This document shows, piece after piece, positions 17,433-25,475 of a stretch of 45,075 nt of DNA. Position 1 is the stretch's first letter. Every line of letters starts with the position of its first letter. Source of the DNA: Acidobacteriota bacterium. Its GTDB lineage: Bacteria; Acidobacteriota; Blastocatellia; Pyrinomonadales; Pyrinomonadaceae. Both the position numbers and the translations under genes were made by a program. The notes beneath the pieces are model-generated. The model had not been told where the DNA came from, ran no database searches, and saw only the letters and a program-made list of their open reading frames with translations. The stretch spans positions 14,455 through 59,529 of the forward strand of contig JAIVJI010000026.1 of the NCBI GenBank assembly GCA_020200135.1, given 5' to 3'.

Positions 17433-18227
17433 ATGAACCAACAAGAGAAGCTCCAGGTCACGCTCGAAGGCGGCGTCAAGCGCATCACCTTCAACAACCC
17501 CGCGCGGCGCAACGCCGTCGACTTCGGGATGTTCGAGGCGTTCGCGCGCGCCGTCGAAGAGTCGGCGACGGACGAGAGCCGCGTCGTCGTCATCACGGGC
17601 GCGGGCGACGCGTTCTGCTCCGGGCTCGACCTCGGCTCCATCAGCCCGTCCGAGCTGGCCGCCATGGACGTGGCGGCCAGCGTGCGCGAGCTGATCAACC
17701 CGCCGGTCCGCATGATGCGCGAGTCGCCGAAGCCCTTCGTCGCGCGCGTCGCGGGCCCGGCCGTCGGCATCGGCTTCAGCTACGTGCTCGCCTCCGACTT
17801 CGTCGTCGCCTCCGACGACGCGACCTTCAGCCAGAGCTTCGTCCGCGTCGGGCTGATGCCGGACGGCGGCGCGACGCACCTGCTGCCCGCCCGCGTCGGC
17901 CGCGCTAAAGCCTTCGAGCTGATGGCGACGGGCGAGGCGATTACGGCGCGCGACGCGCAGCGCCTCGGTATCGTGGGGCTCGTCGTGCCGCGCGAGGGTC
18001 TGGACGCCGCGGTCGAAGAGGTCGCCGCCCGGCTCGCCTCAGCGCCGCAGCCGTCGCTCGCGCGCATCAAGGCCGCGCTCAACCTCTCAGAGCGCGCCGG
18101 CCTCGACGCCGCGCTCGACTTCGAGGCTAGGGGTCAGGCCGAGTGCTTCGCCTCCGCAGACTTCGTCGAAGGCGTCACCGCCTTCATGCAGAAGCGCGCG
18201 CCGCGGTTCGGGAGGGGGAGGGGCTGA
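17433..18227 (+). CDS. Enoyl-CoA hydratase/isomerase family protein (PaaG-like)
   Basis: A 264-residue crotonase. The oxyanion-hole segments are GAGDAFCSGLDLGS (about 59-72) and RVAGPAVGIGFSYVLASD. The active-site stretch FSQSFVRVGLMPDGGATHLLP carries the Asp of the PDGG motif, as in PaaG-type isomerases, and lacks the Glu pair of classical enoyl-CoA hydratases. This favours isomerase-type chemistry on an acyl-CoA, but the substrate is open. GAGGGGGGAGGG-like purine sequence precedes the ATG at 17433. No other beta-oxidation or phenylacetate genes are nearby. Confidence 0.88.
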   Translation: MNQQEKLQVTLEGGVKRITFNNPARRNAVDFGMFEAFARAVEESATDESRVVVITGAGDAFCSGLDLGSISPSELAAMDVAASVRELINPPVRMMRESPKPFVARVAGPAVGIGFSYVLASDFVVASDDATFSQSFVRVGLMPDGGATHLLPARVGRAKAFELMATGEAITARDAQRLGIVGLVVPREGLDAAVEEVAARLASAPQPSLARIKAALNLSERAGLDAALDFEARGQAECFASADFVEGVTAFMQKRAPRFGRGRG

Positions 18228-18378
18228 GGGGCGTCGCCAGCGAATGAGCGGTACAACCGCAAGCCGGCCGGGCGCCTCTAAACTGGCTGTTCGTCGGCTT
18301 AAAATCTTTGTAGTAAACTGAGCCGGGCGGCCACGCCGCCGCCGGTTCCGGTAGCACTCGGCAGGTCAGGTTCTGAAG

Positions 18379-18894
18379 ATGGCACTACTCGACATTGTTA
18401 AGTACGGCGACCCGGTGTTGGAGACGCCGGGCGAGCCGGTGACCGAGTTCGACGCGAAGCTCAAGCGGCTGGTGTCGGACATGTTCGAGACGATGTACGC
18501 GGCGCGCGGCGTGGGGCTGGCGGCGCCGCAGGTCGGCGTCTCGAAGCGTCTGTTCGTGATGGACTGCTCGGGCGGGGGTGACCCGGAGGCGCGCGTCGCG
18601 CTCGTCAACCCCGTCGTCTTGAGAGTCGAGGGCGACCAGACCGGCGACGAGGGCTGCCTCTCGTTCCCCGGCGTCTTCTTCGCCGTCAAGCGTTCCTTGC
18701 GGGCGGTCGTCCGCGCGCAGGACCTGAACGGCGAGGAGTTCGAGTTCGACGGCCTCGAGCTTGAGGCGCGCTGCATGCTCCACGAGACCGACCACTGCGA
18801 CGGCGTCGTCTTCATCGACCGCACCACGCCGCTCAAGCGCGAGCTGGTCAGGCGCAAGATAAAGCGCCTCCAGAAGCAGGGGCGCTGGGTCTAA
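18379..18894 (+). CDS. def: Peptide deformylase
   Basis: Def removes the formyl group from the N-terminal Met of new proteins. The 171-residue protein has the three motifs: GVGLAAPQ (44-51), EGCLS (91-95, metal ligand Cys93) and HETDH (135-139, the two metal-ligand His and catalytic Glu136). def and fmt usually adjoin; here pruA and a secreted-protein gene lie between them. The 150-base gap upstream contains AT-richer sequence near 18300-18320 that may hold a promoter, but no clear boxes. A strong hairpin follows the stop. Confidence 0.97.
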   Translation: MALLDIVKYGDPVLETPGEPVTEFDAKLKRLVSDMFETMYAARGVGLAAPQVGVSKRLFVMDCSGGGDPEARVALVNPVVLRVEGDQTGDEGCLSFPGVFFAVKRSLRAVVRAQDLNGEEFEFDGLELEARCMLHETDHCDGVVFIDRTTPLKRELVRRKIKRLQKQGRWV

Positions 18895-18912
18895 GTTAGC
18901 CGACGATGTAGA

Positions 18913-18955
18913 AAAGCGGGTTGACGGGGGCGGCCTGCCCCCGTCAACCCGCTTT
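18913..18955 (+). terminator. Hairpin terminator-like structure after def
   Basis: The arms 18913-18931 and 18937-18955 pair perfectly over 19 bp (AAAGCGGGTTGACGGGGGC and complement) around a 5-base loop. No T-run follows on the + strand, so it may act as a weak or Rho-assisted terminator. It shows no 7-bp periodicity, unlike the heptad elements. Confidence 0.75.
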
Positions 18956-19057
18956 CCGCATTCGGACGCGCTCGCGGTGCTTTTTTGTGTGTGATAGCAT
19001 GTAGGAAATTTCCACCAAACTAACAGCAATCATTTCTTCGGAGCGAGGAGAAAGTTT

Positions 19058-20659
19058 ATGCAGCAGTTGAAGCACGACGAGTTCCGCAACGAGCCGTTCA
19101 CGGACTTCTCGAAGGAGGAGAACGCGCGCGCGATGCGCGAGGCGCTGGCGCGGGTGCAGTCCGAGCTGGGGCGCGAGTACCCGCTCGTCATCGGCGGCGA
19201 GCGCGTCGAGACCGGCGACATCCTTGAGAGCCGTAACCCGGCGAAGAAGACCGAGGTCGTCGGCCGCTTCCACAAGGCGACGAAGGAGCTGGCGTCGTCG
19301 GCCGTCGAGAAGGCGAACGAGGCTTTCCAGACCTGGCGCAACACTCTCCCGCAGCAGCGCGCCGACCTGCTCTTCCGCGTCGCCTCGCTCCTGCGCGAGC
19401 GCAAGCACTACTTCTCCGCCTGGATGATTCACGAGGTGGCCAAGTCCTGGCCCGAGGCCGACGGCGACACCGCCGAGGCCATCGACTTCCTTGAGTTCTA
19501 CGCGCGCGAGATGCTGCGCTACGCCGAGGGGCAGCCGCTCACGCGCGTCGAGGGCGAAGACAACCGGCTCACCTACATCCCGCTCGGCGTCGGCGTCGTC
19601 ATCCCGCCGTGGAACTTCCCGCTCGCAATCATGGCCGGGATGACCGTCGCCTCGGTCGTCACCGGCAACACGGTCGTCCTCAAGCCCTCGTCCGACGCGC
19701 CGGCCATCGCCTACAAGTTCTTCGAGCTGCTGGAAGAGGCGGGGCTGCCGCCGGGCGTCGTCAACTTCACGGTGGGCGCGGGCGGTGAGGTCGGCGATGT
19801 CGTGGTTGACCACCCGCTGACGCGCTACGTCGCCTTCACCGGGTCGAAAGAGATCGGCCTGCGCATCAACGAGCGCGCGGCCAAAGTCCACGACGGACAA
19901 ATCTGGATCAAGCGCGTCGTGGCCGAGATGGGCGGCAAGGACGCCATCGTCGTCGATTCCGACACCGACTACGACGAGGCGGCCGCCGGCGTCGTCGCCT
20001 CGGCCTTCGGCTTCCAGGGGCAGAAGTGCTCGGCCTGCTCGCGCGCCATCATCGTCGGAGAGGCTTACGAGCCCGTGCTCCGGGGCATCATCGAGCGCAC
20101 CGCGAAGCTCAAGGTCGGCGACCCCGAAGACCCGACGACGGGCATGAGCGCGGTCATCAACGAGAAGGCTTTCAAGACCATCAACAAGTACGTCGAGTGG
20201 GGGCAGGAGGATGGCGGACGCCTCGTCGCGGGCGGCGGCAGCGACGGCGAGCAGGGCTTCTTCATCGAGCCGACCGTCATCGCCGACGTGAAGCCCGGCG
20301 ACCGCGTCGAGCAGCAGGAGATTTTCGGCCCCGTCCTCGCGTGCATCAAGGCGAGGGACTTCGACGAGGCTTTACAGATAGCCAACGGCACCGAGTACGG
20401 GCTGACCGGCGCGGTCTACACCAACGACCCCGAAAAGCTCTCGCGTGCGGCGCGCGAGTTCCACGTCGGCAACCTCTACCTCAACCGCAAGTGCACGGGC
20501 GCGCTGGTCGGCGTCCACCCCTTCGGCGGCTTCAACATGTCGGGCACCGACTCGAAGGCCGGCGGCCGCGACTACCTCGGCCTCTTCATGCAGGCCAAGG
20601 TCGTCTCCGAGAAAGTCCGCCCCGGCCAGACGAAGGCGGAGAAGAGGGACGTTATCTGA
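19058..20659 (+). CDS. pruA: L-glutamate gamma-semialdehyde dehydrogenase (1-pyrroline-5-carboxylate dehydrogenase)
   Basis: A 533-residue aldehyde dehydrogenase of the RocA/PruA single-function type, the second step of proline and arginine catabolism giving glutamate with NAD+. Family features are [20 protein letters not shown] at the N-terminus, [40 protein letters not shown] (NAD pocket), the catalytic Cys in [14 protein letters not shown], and [12 protein letters not shown]. The C-terminal [19 protein letters not shown] is characteristic of this subfamily. GAGGAG lies upstream of ATG 19058. No proline dehydrogenase gene is in the window. Glutamate made here could feed the glutamate dehydrogenase at the far end, though the two are not linked. 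Confidence 0.94.
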   Translation: MQQLKHDEFRNEPFTDFSKEENARAMREALARVQSELGREYPLVIGGERVETGDILESRNPAKKTEVVGRFHKATKELASSAVEKANEAFQTWRNTLPQQRADLLFRVASLLRERKHYFSAWMIHEVAKSWPEADGDTAEAIDFLEFYAREMLRYAEGQPLTRVEGEDNRLTYIPLGVGVVIPPWNFPLAIMAGMTVASVVTGNTVVLKPSSDAPAIAYKFFELLEEAGLPPGVVNFTVGAGGEVGDVVVDHPLTRYVAFTGSKEIGLRINERAAKVHDGQIWIKRVVAEMGGKDAIVVDSDTDYDEAAAGVVASAFGFQGQKCSACSRAIIVGEAYEPVLRGIIERTAKLKVGDPEDPTTGMSAVINEKAFKTINKYVEWGQEDGGRLVAGGGSDGEQGFFIEPTVIADVKPGDRVEQQEIFGPVLACIKARDFDEALQIANGTEYGLTGAVYTNDPEKLSRAAREFHVGNLYLNRKCTGALVGVHPFGGFNMSGTDSKAGGRDYLGLFMQAKVVSEKVRPGQTKAEKRDVI

Positions 20660-21606
20660 TGAACCCCCGGACGGCCGTTGCCGCCGCGCTCGTCGCGGCG
20701 TCGCTCCTCTTAGCGCAGCCGACGCCGCGCGCCTCAGCTTCCGCGCAACAAACGCGTGAGGCGACGCGACGGGAGTCCGTCATCTTCCTCGTCACTAAAG
20801 ACGCGGGGCAGGACGCGCAGGTCGAGCCGGTCGCGGTCATCGACGGCCGCGGCGCGCTCGCAGAGCCTCAATCGGGCACGGCGGACGACGGCGCTCCCTC
20901 AGCCTTCCTCGCGCGCCACTACCGCGCGGGCGCGAAGTACCAACTCATCTTCGGCGGCGCGGAGGCCGGCAGCCTGACGATACGCGCGGCCACGCCCGCC
21001 GAGTGCGCGCCCAACGCCGCGAGCGCCGACATCGGCCCGACGATGTCGGCGCTGCTCGGCGGCAACGTCATGGCGCTGGCGACCGACGGCGCGCACGCGC
21101 CGCGCGCGCAAGCGTCGAGGCGCGCGCCGACCGCCGCCGAGCGCTCGGCCGCCTTCGGCGTGGCGAAGCGATTCCTCACGGGGAAGCGTGTGAGCGCTTC
21201 CGCCGTCGAACGCGGCACGAAGACCCTGAACCTCACCGCGACCGACCTCGACGGCGACGGACGCGAAGAGCTGGTCGGCAGCTACGTGGTCAAGGTCGGG
21301 CTGAAAGTGAGAGACACGCTCTTCCTCGTCGCCGCGCCGCGGGGACCCGGCTTCCGCCCTGTGCTGACGAAGTATGCGCGCGTCAGGGCGAGCGAGATGA
21401 TGGACCCCGCACAGATCGACAACCTCGGCGAGGGCGGGTTGGGGACGGAGCTTTACGTCGAGCAATTGGATTCGGACGGCGACGGCGTGGGCGAAGTGTT
21501 CACCCTCTCGCGCAGCTTCGAGGGCACGACCTACAGGGCCTACCGCCGCCGGCGCGGCGTCTGGCGCGCGGCGTACGAGAATTACAGCTACCGCTGCGCG
21601 TACTGA
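20659..21606 (+). CDS. Secreted protein with Asp-rich FG-GAP/EF-hand-like motifs
   Basis: A 315-residue protein with a signal peptide ([19 protein letters not shown], then cleavage near ASA). The mature part includes two DxDxDG-type stretches: LTATDLDGDGREELVG (about 194-209) and QLDSDGDGVGEVF (about 276-288). Such motifs occur in FG-GAP/VCBS-type repeats and calcium-binding loops of exported proteins. No catalytic motif is seen, and function is unknown. The start ATG overlaps the pruA stop (ATGA arrangement), so it is translationally coupled to pruA. fmt follows after 2 bases. Confidence 0.8.
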   Translation: MNPRTAVAAALVAASLLLAQPTPRASASAQQTREATRRESVIFLVTKDAGQDAQVEPVAVIDGRGALAEPQSGTADDGAPSAFLARHYRAGAKYQLIFGGAEAGSLTIRAATPAECAPNAASADIGPTMSALLGGNVMALATDGAHAPRAQASRRAPTAAERSAAFGVAKRFLTGKRVSASAVERGTKTLNLTATDLDGDGREELVGSYVVKVGLKVRDTLFLVAAPRGPGFRPVLTKYARVRASEMMDPAQIDNLGEGGLGTELYVEQLDSDGDGVGEVFTLSRSFEGTTYRAYRRRRGVWRAAYENYSYRCAY

Positions 21607-21608
21607 GT

Positions 21609-22568
21609 ATGAGACTTATCTTCATGGGCACGCCCGAGTCGGCCGTCCCGACATTGAGAAAGTGCGTCGAGGAGGGGCACGAGGTCCTGGGCGTGTGGAC
21701 GCAGCCGGACAGGCCGGCGGGGCGCGGCAACAGGTTGAAGGCGCCGCCGGTGAAGGGGTACGCGCTCTCGGTCGGGCTCGAAGTCCACCAGCCCGCGAAG
21801 GTTCGGACGGAGGAGGCGCTGGCCCACTTCACCGCCCGCGATTTCGACGCGGCGGTCGTCGTCGCCTACGGCCGCATCCTCCCGCCCGCGTTCCTGCGCG
21901 CGCCACGACACGGCTGCGTCAACGTCCACTTCTCTCTACTGCCTAAGTATCGCGGCGCCGCGCCGGTCAACTGGGCCATCGTGCGCGGCGAGCGCGAGAC
22001 GGGCGTGACGACGATGCTGATGGACGAAGGGCTCGACACGGGGCCCGTCCTCCTACAGCGCGAGACCGCCGTCGGAGAGGGCGAGACCGCGCCGGAACTG
22101 TTGGAACGCCTGTCGCACGAGGGTGCGGAGCTTCTGGCCGAGACGCTGGCGCGCTTTGACGAGATAGAGCCGCGGGCGCAGAACGACGCGGGGGCGACGC
22201 TCGCACCCATCCTGCGGCGCGAGGACGGCGTTATCGACTGGTCGCTCGACGCCTTCCAGATCGCAGCGCGCGTGCGCGGCTTTCAGCCGTGGCCGAACGC
22301 GCACACCGTCTACCAGGGTCGCCGCCTCATCCTCTGGCGCGCCGACGCTCACGCGCGCGAGGCGGGGCCGGGCGACAAAGCGCCGCCCGGCGAGACGGCC
22401 GAGGCGCACGGGACGGTAATCGTCGCGCGCGGCGACGAGCTGCTCGTCACCAGCGGCGGGGGGACGACGCTGAGAGTCCTTGAGTTGCAGCCCGAGGGCA
22501 AGCAGCGCTTGCGCGCGCGCGACTTCGTCAACGGCTCGCGCGTGCGGCCGGGCGAGCGGCTCGGTTAA
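21609..22568 (+). CDS. fmt: Methionyl-tRNA formyltransferase
   Basis: Fmt formylates initiator Met-tRNA using 10-formyltetrahydrofolate. The 319-residue protein begins MRLIFMGTPESAVPTL. It carries the catalytic region CVNVHFSLLPKYRGAAPVNW (Asn and His of the formyltransferase fold), MLMDEGLDTGPVL (catalytic Asp), and a C-terminal tRNA-binding domain with IAARVRGFQPWPNA. The start is 2 bases after the previous stop. The longer frame reaching to 21003 overlaps the preceding gene and is not used. It works opposite Def, which lies upstream, and rsmB follows after 5 bases. Confidence 0.97.
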   Translation: MRLIFMGTPESAVPTLRKCVEEGHEVLGVWTQPDRPAGRGNRLKAPPVKGYALSVGLEVHQPAKVRTEEALAHFTARDFDAAVVVAYGRILPPAFLRAPRHGCVNVHFSLLPKYRGAAPVNWAIVRGERETGVTTMLMDEGLDTGPVLLQRETAVGEGETAPELLERLSHEGAELLAETLARFDEIEPRAQNDAGATLAPILRREDGVIDWSLDAFQIAARVRGFQPWPNAHTVYQGRRLILWRADAHAREAGPGDKAPPGETAEAHGTVIVARGDELLVTSGGGTTLRVLELQPEGKQRLRARDFVNGSRVRPGERLG

Positions 22569-22573
22569 AGAAG

Positions 22574-23752
22574 ATGGCCGGGCGCGCGCGCATCGTGAAG
22601 CGTGGGGCAAAGCCGGGCCCCGTCCGCCGCGCGCTGCGTCTGGGGCTGTTCCAGTTGCGCTTCCTGGCGCGCGTCCCGGCGCACGCCGCCGTCAACGAGT
22701 CGGTCAACGCCGCGCACGCCTCGGGCTTCCGCTCCGCCGCGCCCTTCATCAACGCCGTCCTGCGCCGCGCCACGCGCGAGCCGGAGTACGACCCGGCCGC
22801 CCTCGTAGAAGACCCGCTCGAAAGAATCGCCGTCGAGACTTCGCACCCGCCGTGGCTCATACGCCGCTGGGCCGAAGCCTTCGGCCCGGAGGAGGCCGCG
22901 AGCTTCGCGCGCGCGAACAACGACTCCGCCCCCGCCTCCTTCCGCGTCAACACCTTCAAGGCGGACCCCGAAGCGCTCGTCGAGGAGCTGCGCGCCGCCG
23001 GGCTCACGGTCTCCGCTTCGAGCGTCGCGCCGGGCGGCTGGCGTGTGGAGGGCGGCGCGGACGCCTCCGCCCTGCTGCGCCGGCTCGCCGCAGAGGGGCG
23101 CGTCTACATGCAGGACGAGGCTTCGCAACTGGTCGCGCACGTCGTCGGAGCGCGCGGGGGCGAGCGCGTGCTCGACGCGTGCGCCGCGCCGGGGAGCAAG
23201 ACGACGCACGTCGCCGCGCTCGCCGGCGGGGGCTCGCTCGTCGTCGCGGGCGACCTCCACGACCACCGCCTGCGCGTCGTCGGCGAGGCGTGCGCACGTC
23301 TGTGCGCGCGCGGCGTGAGCCTCGTCGCGCTGAATGCCGAAGCGGCGCTGCCCTTCGCGGACGGGGCGTTCGAGCGCGTGCTCGTGGACGCGCCCTGCAC
23401 GGGGACGGGGACGCTGCGCCACAACCCCGAGATACGCTGGCGACTCTCGCGCGAGAGCTTCGGCGGGCTGGCGGCGCTGCAGTCGCGGATACTCGCGGAG
23501 GCCGCACGCGTCGTGCGTCGCGGCGGGAGGCTCGTCTACTCCACCTGCTCGGTCGAGAGGGAAGAGAATGACGAAGTCGTCGCCGCCTTCCTCGACTCCC
23601 ACCCGAACTTCAAACAGGTCGAGGCCGCCCCGGCCCCGGCCGCGCTGCTCCTCCCGAACGGAGCGGCACGCACCTGGCCGCACAGGGACGACGTGGACGG
23701 CTTTTACGTCGCGGCGCTGGAAAAGCAGCAGGCAGTAGGCAGCGGGCAGTAG
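22574..23752 (+). CDS. rsmB: 16S rRNA (cytosine-967 C5) methyltransferase RsmB, N-terminally short
   Basis: A 392-residue RNA m5C methyltransferase. It has the SAM motif DACAAPGSKTTH (canonical GGK is GSK here), the catalytic DAPCTGTGTLRHNPEIRW and YSTCSVEREEN with the second Cys. RsmB proteins are usually 430-450 residues and open with a NusB-like RNA-binding domain. Here the match begins about 60 residues in (RRALRLGLFQLRFLARVPAHAAVNES), so the first helices of that domain are missing. No upstream frame supplies them, because fmt occupies the sequence. The last nine residues (KQQAVGSGQ) and the TAG stop are encoded by heptad element C, not by family sequence. Activity is uncertain. Confidence 0.9.
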   Translation: MAGRARIVKRGAKPGPVRRALRLGLFQLRFLARVPAHAAVNESVNAAHASGFRSAAPFINAVLRRATREPEYDPAALVEDPLERIAVETSHPPWLIRRWAEAFGPEEAASFARANNDSAPASFRVNTFKADPEALVEELRAAGLTVSASSVAPGGWRVEGGADASALLRRLAAEGRVYMQDEASQLVAHVVGARGGERVLDACAAPGSKTTHVAALAGGGSLVVAGDLHDHRLRVVGEACARLCARGVSLVALNAEAALPFADGAFERVLVDAPCTGTGTLRHNPEIRWRLSRESFGGLAALQSRILAEAARVVRRGGRLVYSTCSVEREENDEVVAAFLDSHPNFKQVEAAPAPAALLLPNGAARTWPHRDDVDGFYVAALEKQQAVGSGQ

Positions 23753-23851
23753 GCAGTTGAAAGCCCTGCCGTCGAGAACGTTGGATTAACCTCTCAACGT
23801 CCGTCACGCGGGGCGACTGCCTACAGCTATCTGCCTACTGCCTACTGCCTT
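23723..23851. repeat. Heptad-repeat inverted repeat C
   Basis: The left arm 23723-23757 carries the 7-bp unit CAGTAGG; the right arm 23816-23851 carries the complementary CTACTGC units. The arms pair at about 30 of 36 positions with one gap. The left arm lies inside the rsmB frame and provides its stop codon. The centre contains GGGCGACTGCC (23811-23821), identical to an 11-mer in element B. The unit is one base different from that of element B (CAGTAGT). Confidence 0.88.
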
Positions 23852-23879
23852 GCGACCCGCGCGGAACGGGTGTTAGACT
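23850..23879 (+). promoter_or_regulatory. Possible promoter of the PASTA gene
   Basis: TTGCGA (23850-23855), 18 bases, TAGACT (23874-23879). The -35 overlaps the last bases of repeat C. It leaves about 70 bases before the GTG start at 23953. Confidence 0.4.
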
Positions 23880-23952
23880 GCGCCGGCTGTTCGGGCCGCC
23901 GTTTTGGCGGCAAATTCCCCGTCGGGCCGGTCTAGAGAGGCGTCGGAAGTTA

Positions 23953-24651
23953 GTGGCCTTGCGAAGCATCCTGTCGGCGTTCGGTAAACTCGGAGTCGTT
24001 GCGCTGATCGCCGTCGCTTTCGCCTTCGGCCTGCTCACGACCATCTACCTCTCGCTGCGCAGCCCCAACATCTCCGTCCCGGAGGTCGTCAACCAGTCCT
24101 ACGTCGACGGCGAGAAGACGCTCTCGCAGGCCGGCCTCGACATCCGCGAGCGCGCCAAGCGCTACAAGCCGGGCGTCGAGCCGGGCCACATCCTCGACCA
24201 GTCGCCTCGCGCCGGCGAGGTCGTCAAGGCCGGGCAGACCGTCGCCGTCGTCGTCAGCCGCGCGCCCAAGGAGGGCGAGAAGCCGCCCGACGAAGAGGTC
24301 ATCGAGGAGAGGCGCGAGGAGCGCGGCACGGAGGCGCTCGACCAGAACAAGAACCAGAACGCCAACCGGCGCCGGAACACCAACCGGAACTCGAACGGCA
24401 ACCAGAACGCCAACGCCTCGGCCAACGCGAACTCGGGCGCGAACTCCAACGCGGGCGGGCGCAACCAGAACGCCGTCGAGGGCAACTCGGGCAACCGCAA
24501 CGCCAACGCCGCGCGGCCCCAGAACCAGAACGCGAACCCCGCTCGCCCGCGGAACTCGAACCAGGGCGCGGCGAACACAAACACGCGCCCGCGCACGACC
24601 AACACCGCCCGCCCGCCGGCCTCGAACGCCAACCGGCGGCCGAATCTCTGA
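23953..24651 (+). CDS. Membrane-anchored single-PASTA protein with Asn-rich tail
   Basis: A 232-residue protein. A transmembrane helix (about 13-35, VVALIAVAFAFGLLTTIYL) is followed by one PASTA domain (about 40-103: ISVPEVVNQSYVDGEKTLSQ, then LDQSPRAGEVVKAGQTVAVVVS). After an acidic hinge, residues about 130-232 are a low-complexity tail dominated by Asn with Gln, Arg, Ala and Pro (for example QNANASANANSGANSN). PASTA domains bind peptidoglycan fragments in kinases and penicillin-binding proteins. Here no kinase or transpeptidase domain is present. The start is GTG at 23953. A PASTA gene between rsmB and rpe is a repeated gene order in related bacteria. The tail's role is unknown. Confidence 0.87.
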   Translation: MALRSILSAFGKLGVVALIAVAFAFGLLTTIYLSLRSPNISVPEVVNQSYVDGEKTLSQAGLDIRERAKRYKPGVEPGHILDQSPRAGEVVKAGQTVAVVVSRAPKEGEKPPDEEVIEERREERGTEALDQNKNQNANRRRNTNRNSNGNQNANASANANSGANSNAGGRNQNAVEGNSGNRNANAARPQNQNANPARPRNSNQGAANTNTRPRTTNTARPPASNANRRPNL

Positions 24652-24706
24652 TCCGGGCGGGCGCGCAGTATCTTTTATCCTTAAAACCGTAATCACCTGT
24701 AAGGTC

Positions 24707-25369
24707 ATGATCGAGATCGCGCCGTCCATCCTTTCCGCCGATTTCACGCGGCTCGGCGAGCAGATCGAGGCCGCCGAGCGCGGCGGCGCGACCATCGTCC
24801 ACGTGGACGTGATGGACGGTCATTTCGTGCCCAACATCACGGTCGGGCTCCCCGTAGTTCGTTCGCTGGCCCGCGCAACCCGTTTGCCACTGGACACGCA
24901 TCTAATGATTTCTGACCCGGGGCTCTACGCCGAGCAGTTCGCGGAGGCGGGGGCGCGCATGGTTTCCGTGCACGTCGAGGGTCATCCACACATACACCGG
25001 ACTCTGGCGTCGATTCGCAAGCAAGGGGCGAAGGCCGGGGTGGTCATCAATCCGGGGACGAGCCTCGGCGCGCTCGACGAGGTCCTGCAATTCGCGGACT
25101 ACGTGCTGGTCATGTCGGTCAATCCGGGCTTCGGCGGTCAGGAGTTCATCCCGACTTCGGTGGAGAAGATCAGGCGGCTGCGCCGGATGATTGATGAGCG
25201 CGGGCTCGACGTCCGCATCGAAGTCGACGGCGGCATCGGGCGCGAGAACATCGCGACGGTCGCCGCGGCCGGCGCCGAAATCTTTGTCGCCGGGACGGCC
25301 GTCTTCGGCCAGGGCGACCCCGCCGCCTCCGTGCGCGGCCTGCTCAGCGCGGCGGCACAGTTAGTTTAG
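24707..25369 (+). CDS. rpe: Ribulose-phosphate 3-epimerase
   Basis: Rpe interconverts ribulose-5-phosphate and xylulose-5-phosphate in the pentose phosphate pathway. The 220-residue TIM barrel begins IAPSILSADFTRLGEQI. It has HVDVMDGHFVPNITVG and THLMI (metal-ligand His and catalytic Asp), MSVNPGFGGQEFIP (phosphate loop) and IEVDGGIGREN (second catalytic Asp). The start ATG 24707 follows TGTAAGG. The last codon and stop run into heptad element D. It supplies pentose phosphate for prs further downstream, though the genes are separate units. Confidence 0.97.
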   Translation: MIEIAPSILSADFTRLGEQIEAAERGGATIVHVDVMDGHFVPNITVGLPVVRSLARATRLPLDTHLMISDPGLYAEQFAEAGARMVSVHVEGHPHIHRTLASIRKQGAKAGVVINPGTSLGALDEVLQFADYVLVMSVNPGFGGQEFIPTSVEKIRRLRRMIDERGLDVRIEVDGGIGRENIATVAAAGAEIFVAGTAVFGQGDPAASVRGLLSAAAQLV

Positions 25370-25462
25370 TGATAGGCGACGAGGGGTAAGTGATGAGAGA
25401 AGGCGGCCAGCCTCTCTTCTTTCTTATCACTCATCACCCATCACTCATCACGCGTTTTTTTT
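25369..25462 (+). terminator. Heptad-repeat inverted repeat D ending in a T8 run (terminator-like)
   Basis: The right arm has a clear 7-bp tandem (ATCACTC, ATCACCC, ATCACTC, ATCACG, 25426-25452). The left arm from 25369 has decayed GTGATAG-type units and a better preserved GTGATGA next to the loop. The inner stem is purine/pyrimidine-rich. T8 at 25455-25462 follows, giving the form of an intrinsic terminator after rpe. It starts on the last base of the rpe stop codon. The loop side CAGCCTCT (25408-25415) also occurs in element A. The ribosome site of the next gene follows directly. Confidence 0.8.
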
Positions 25463-25475
25463 GGAGGTTTTGTTG

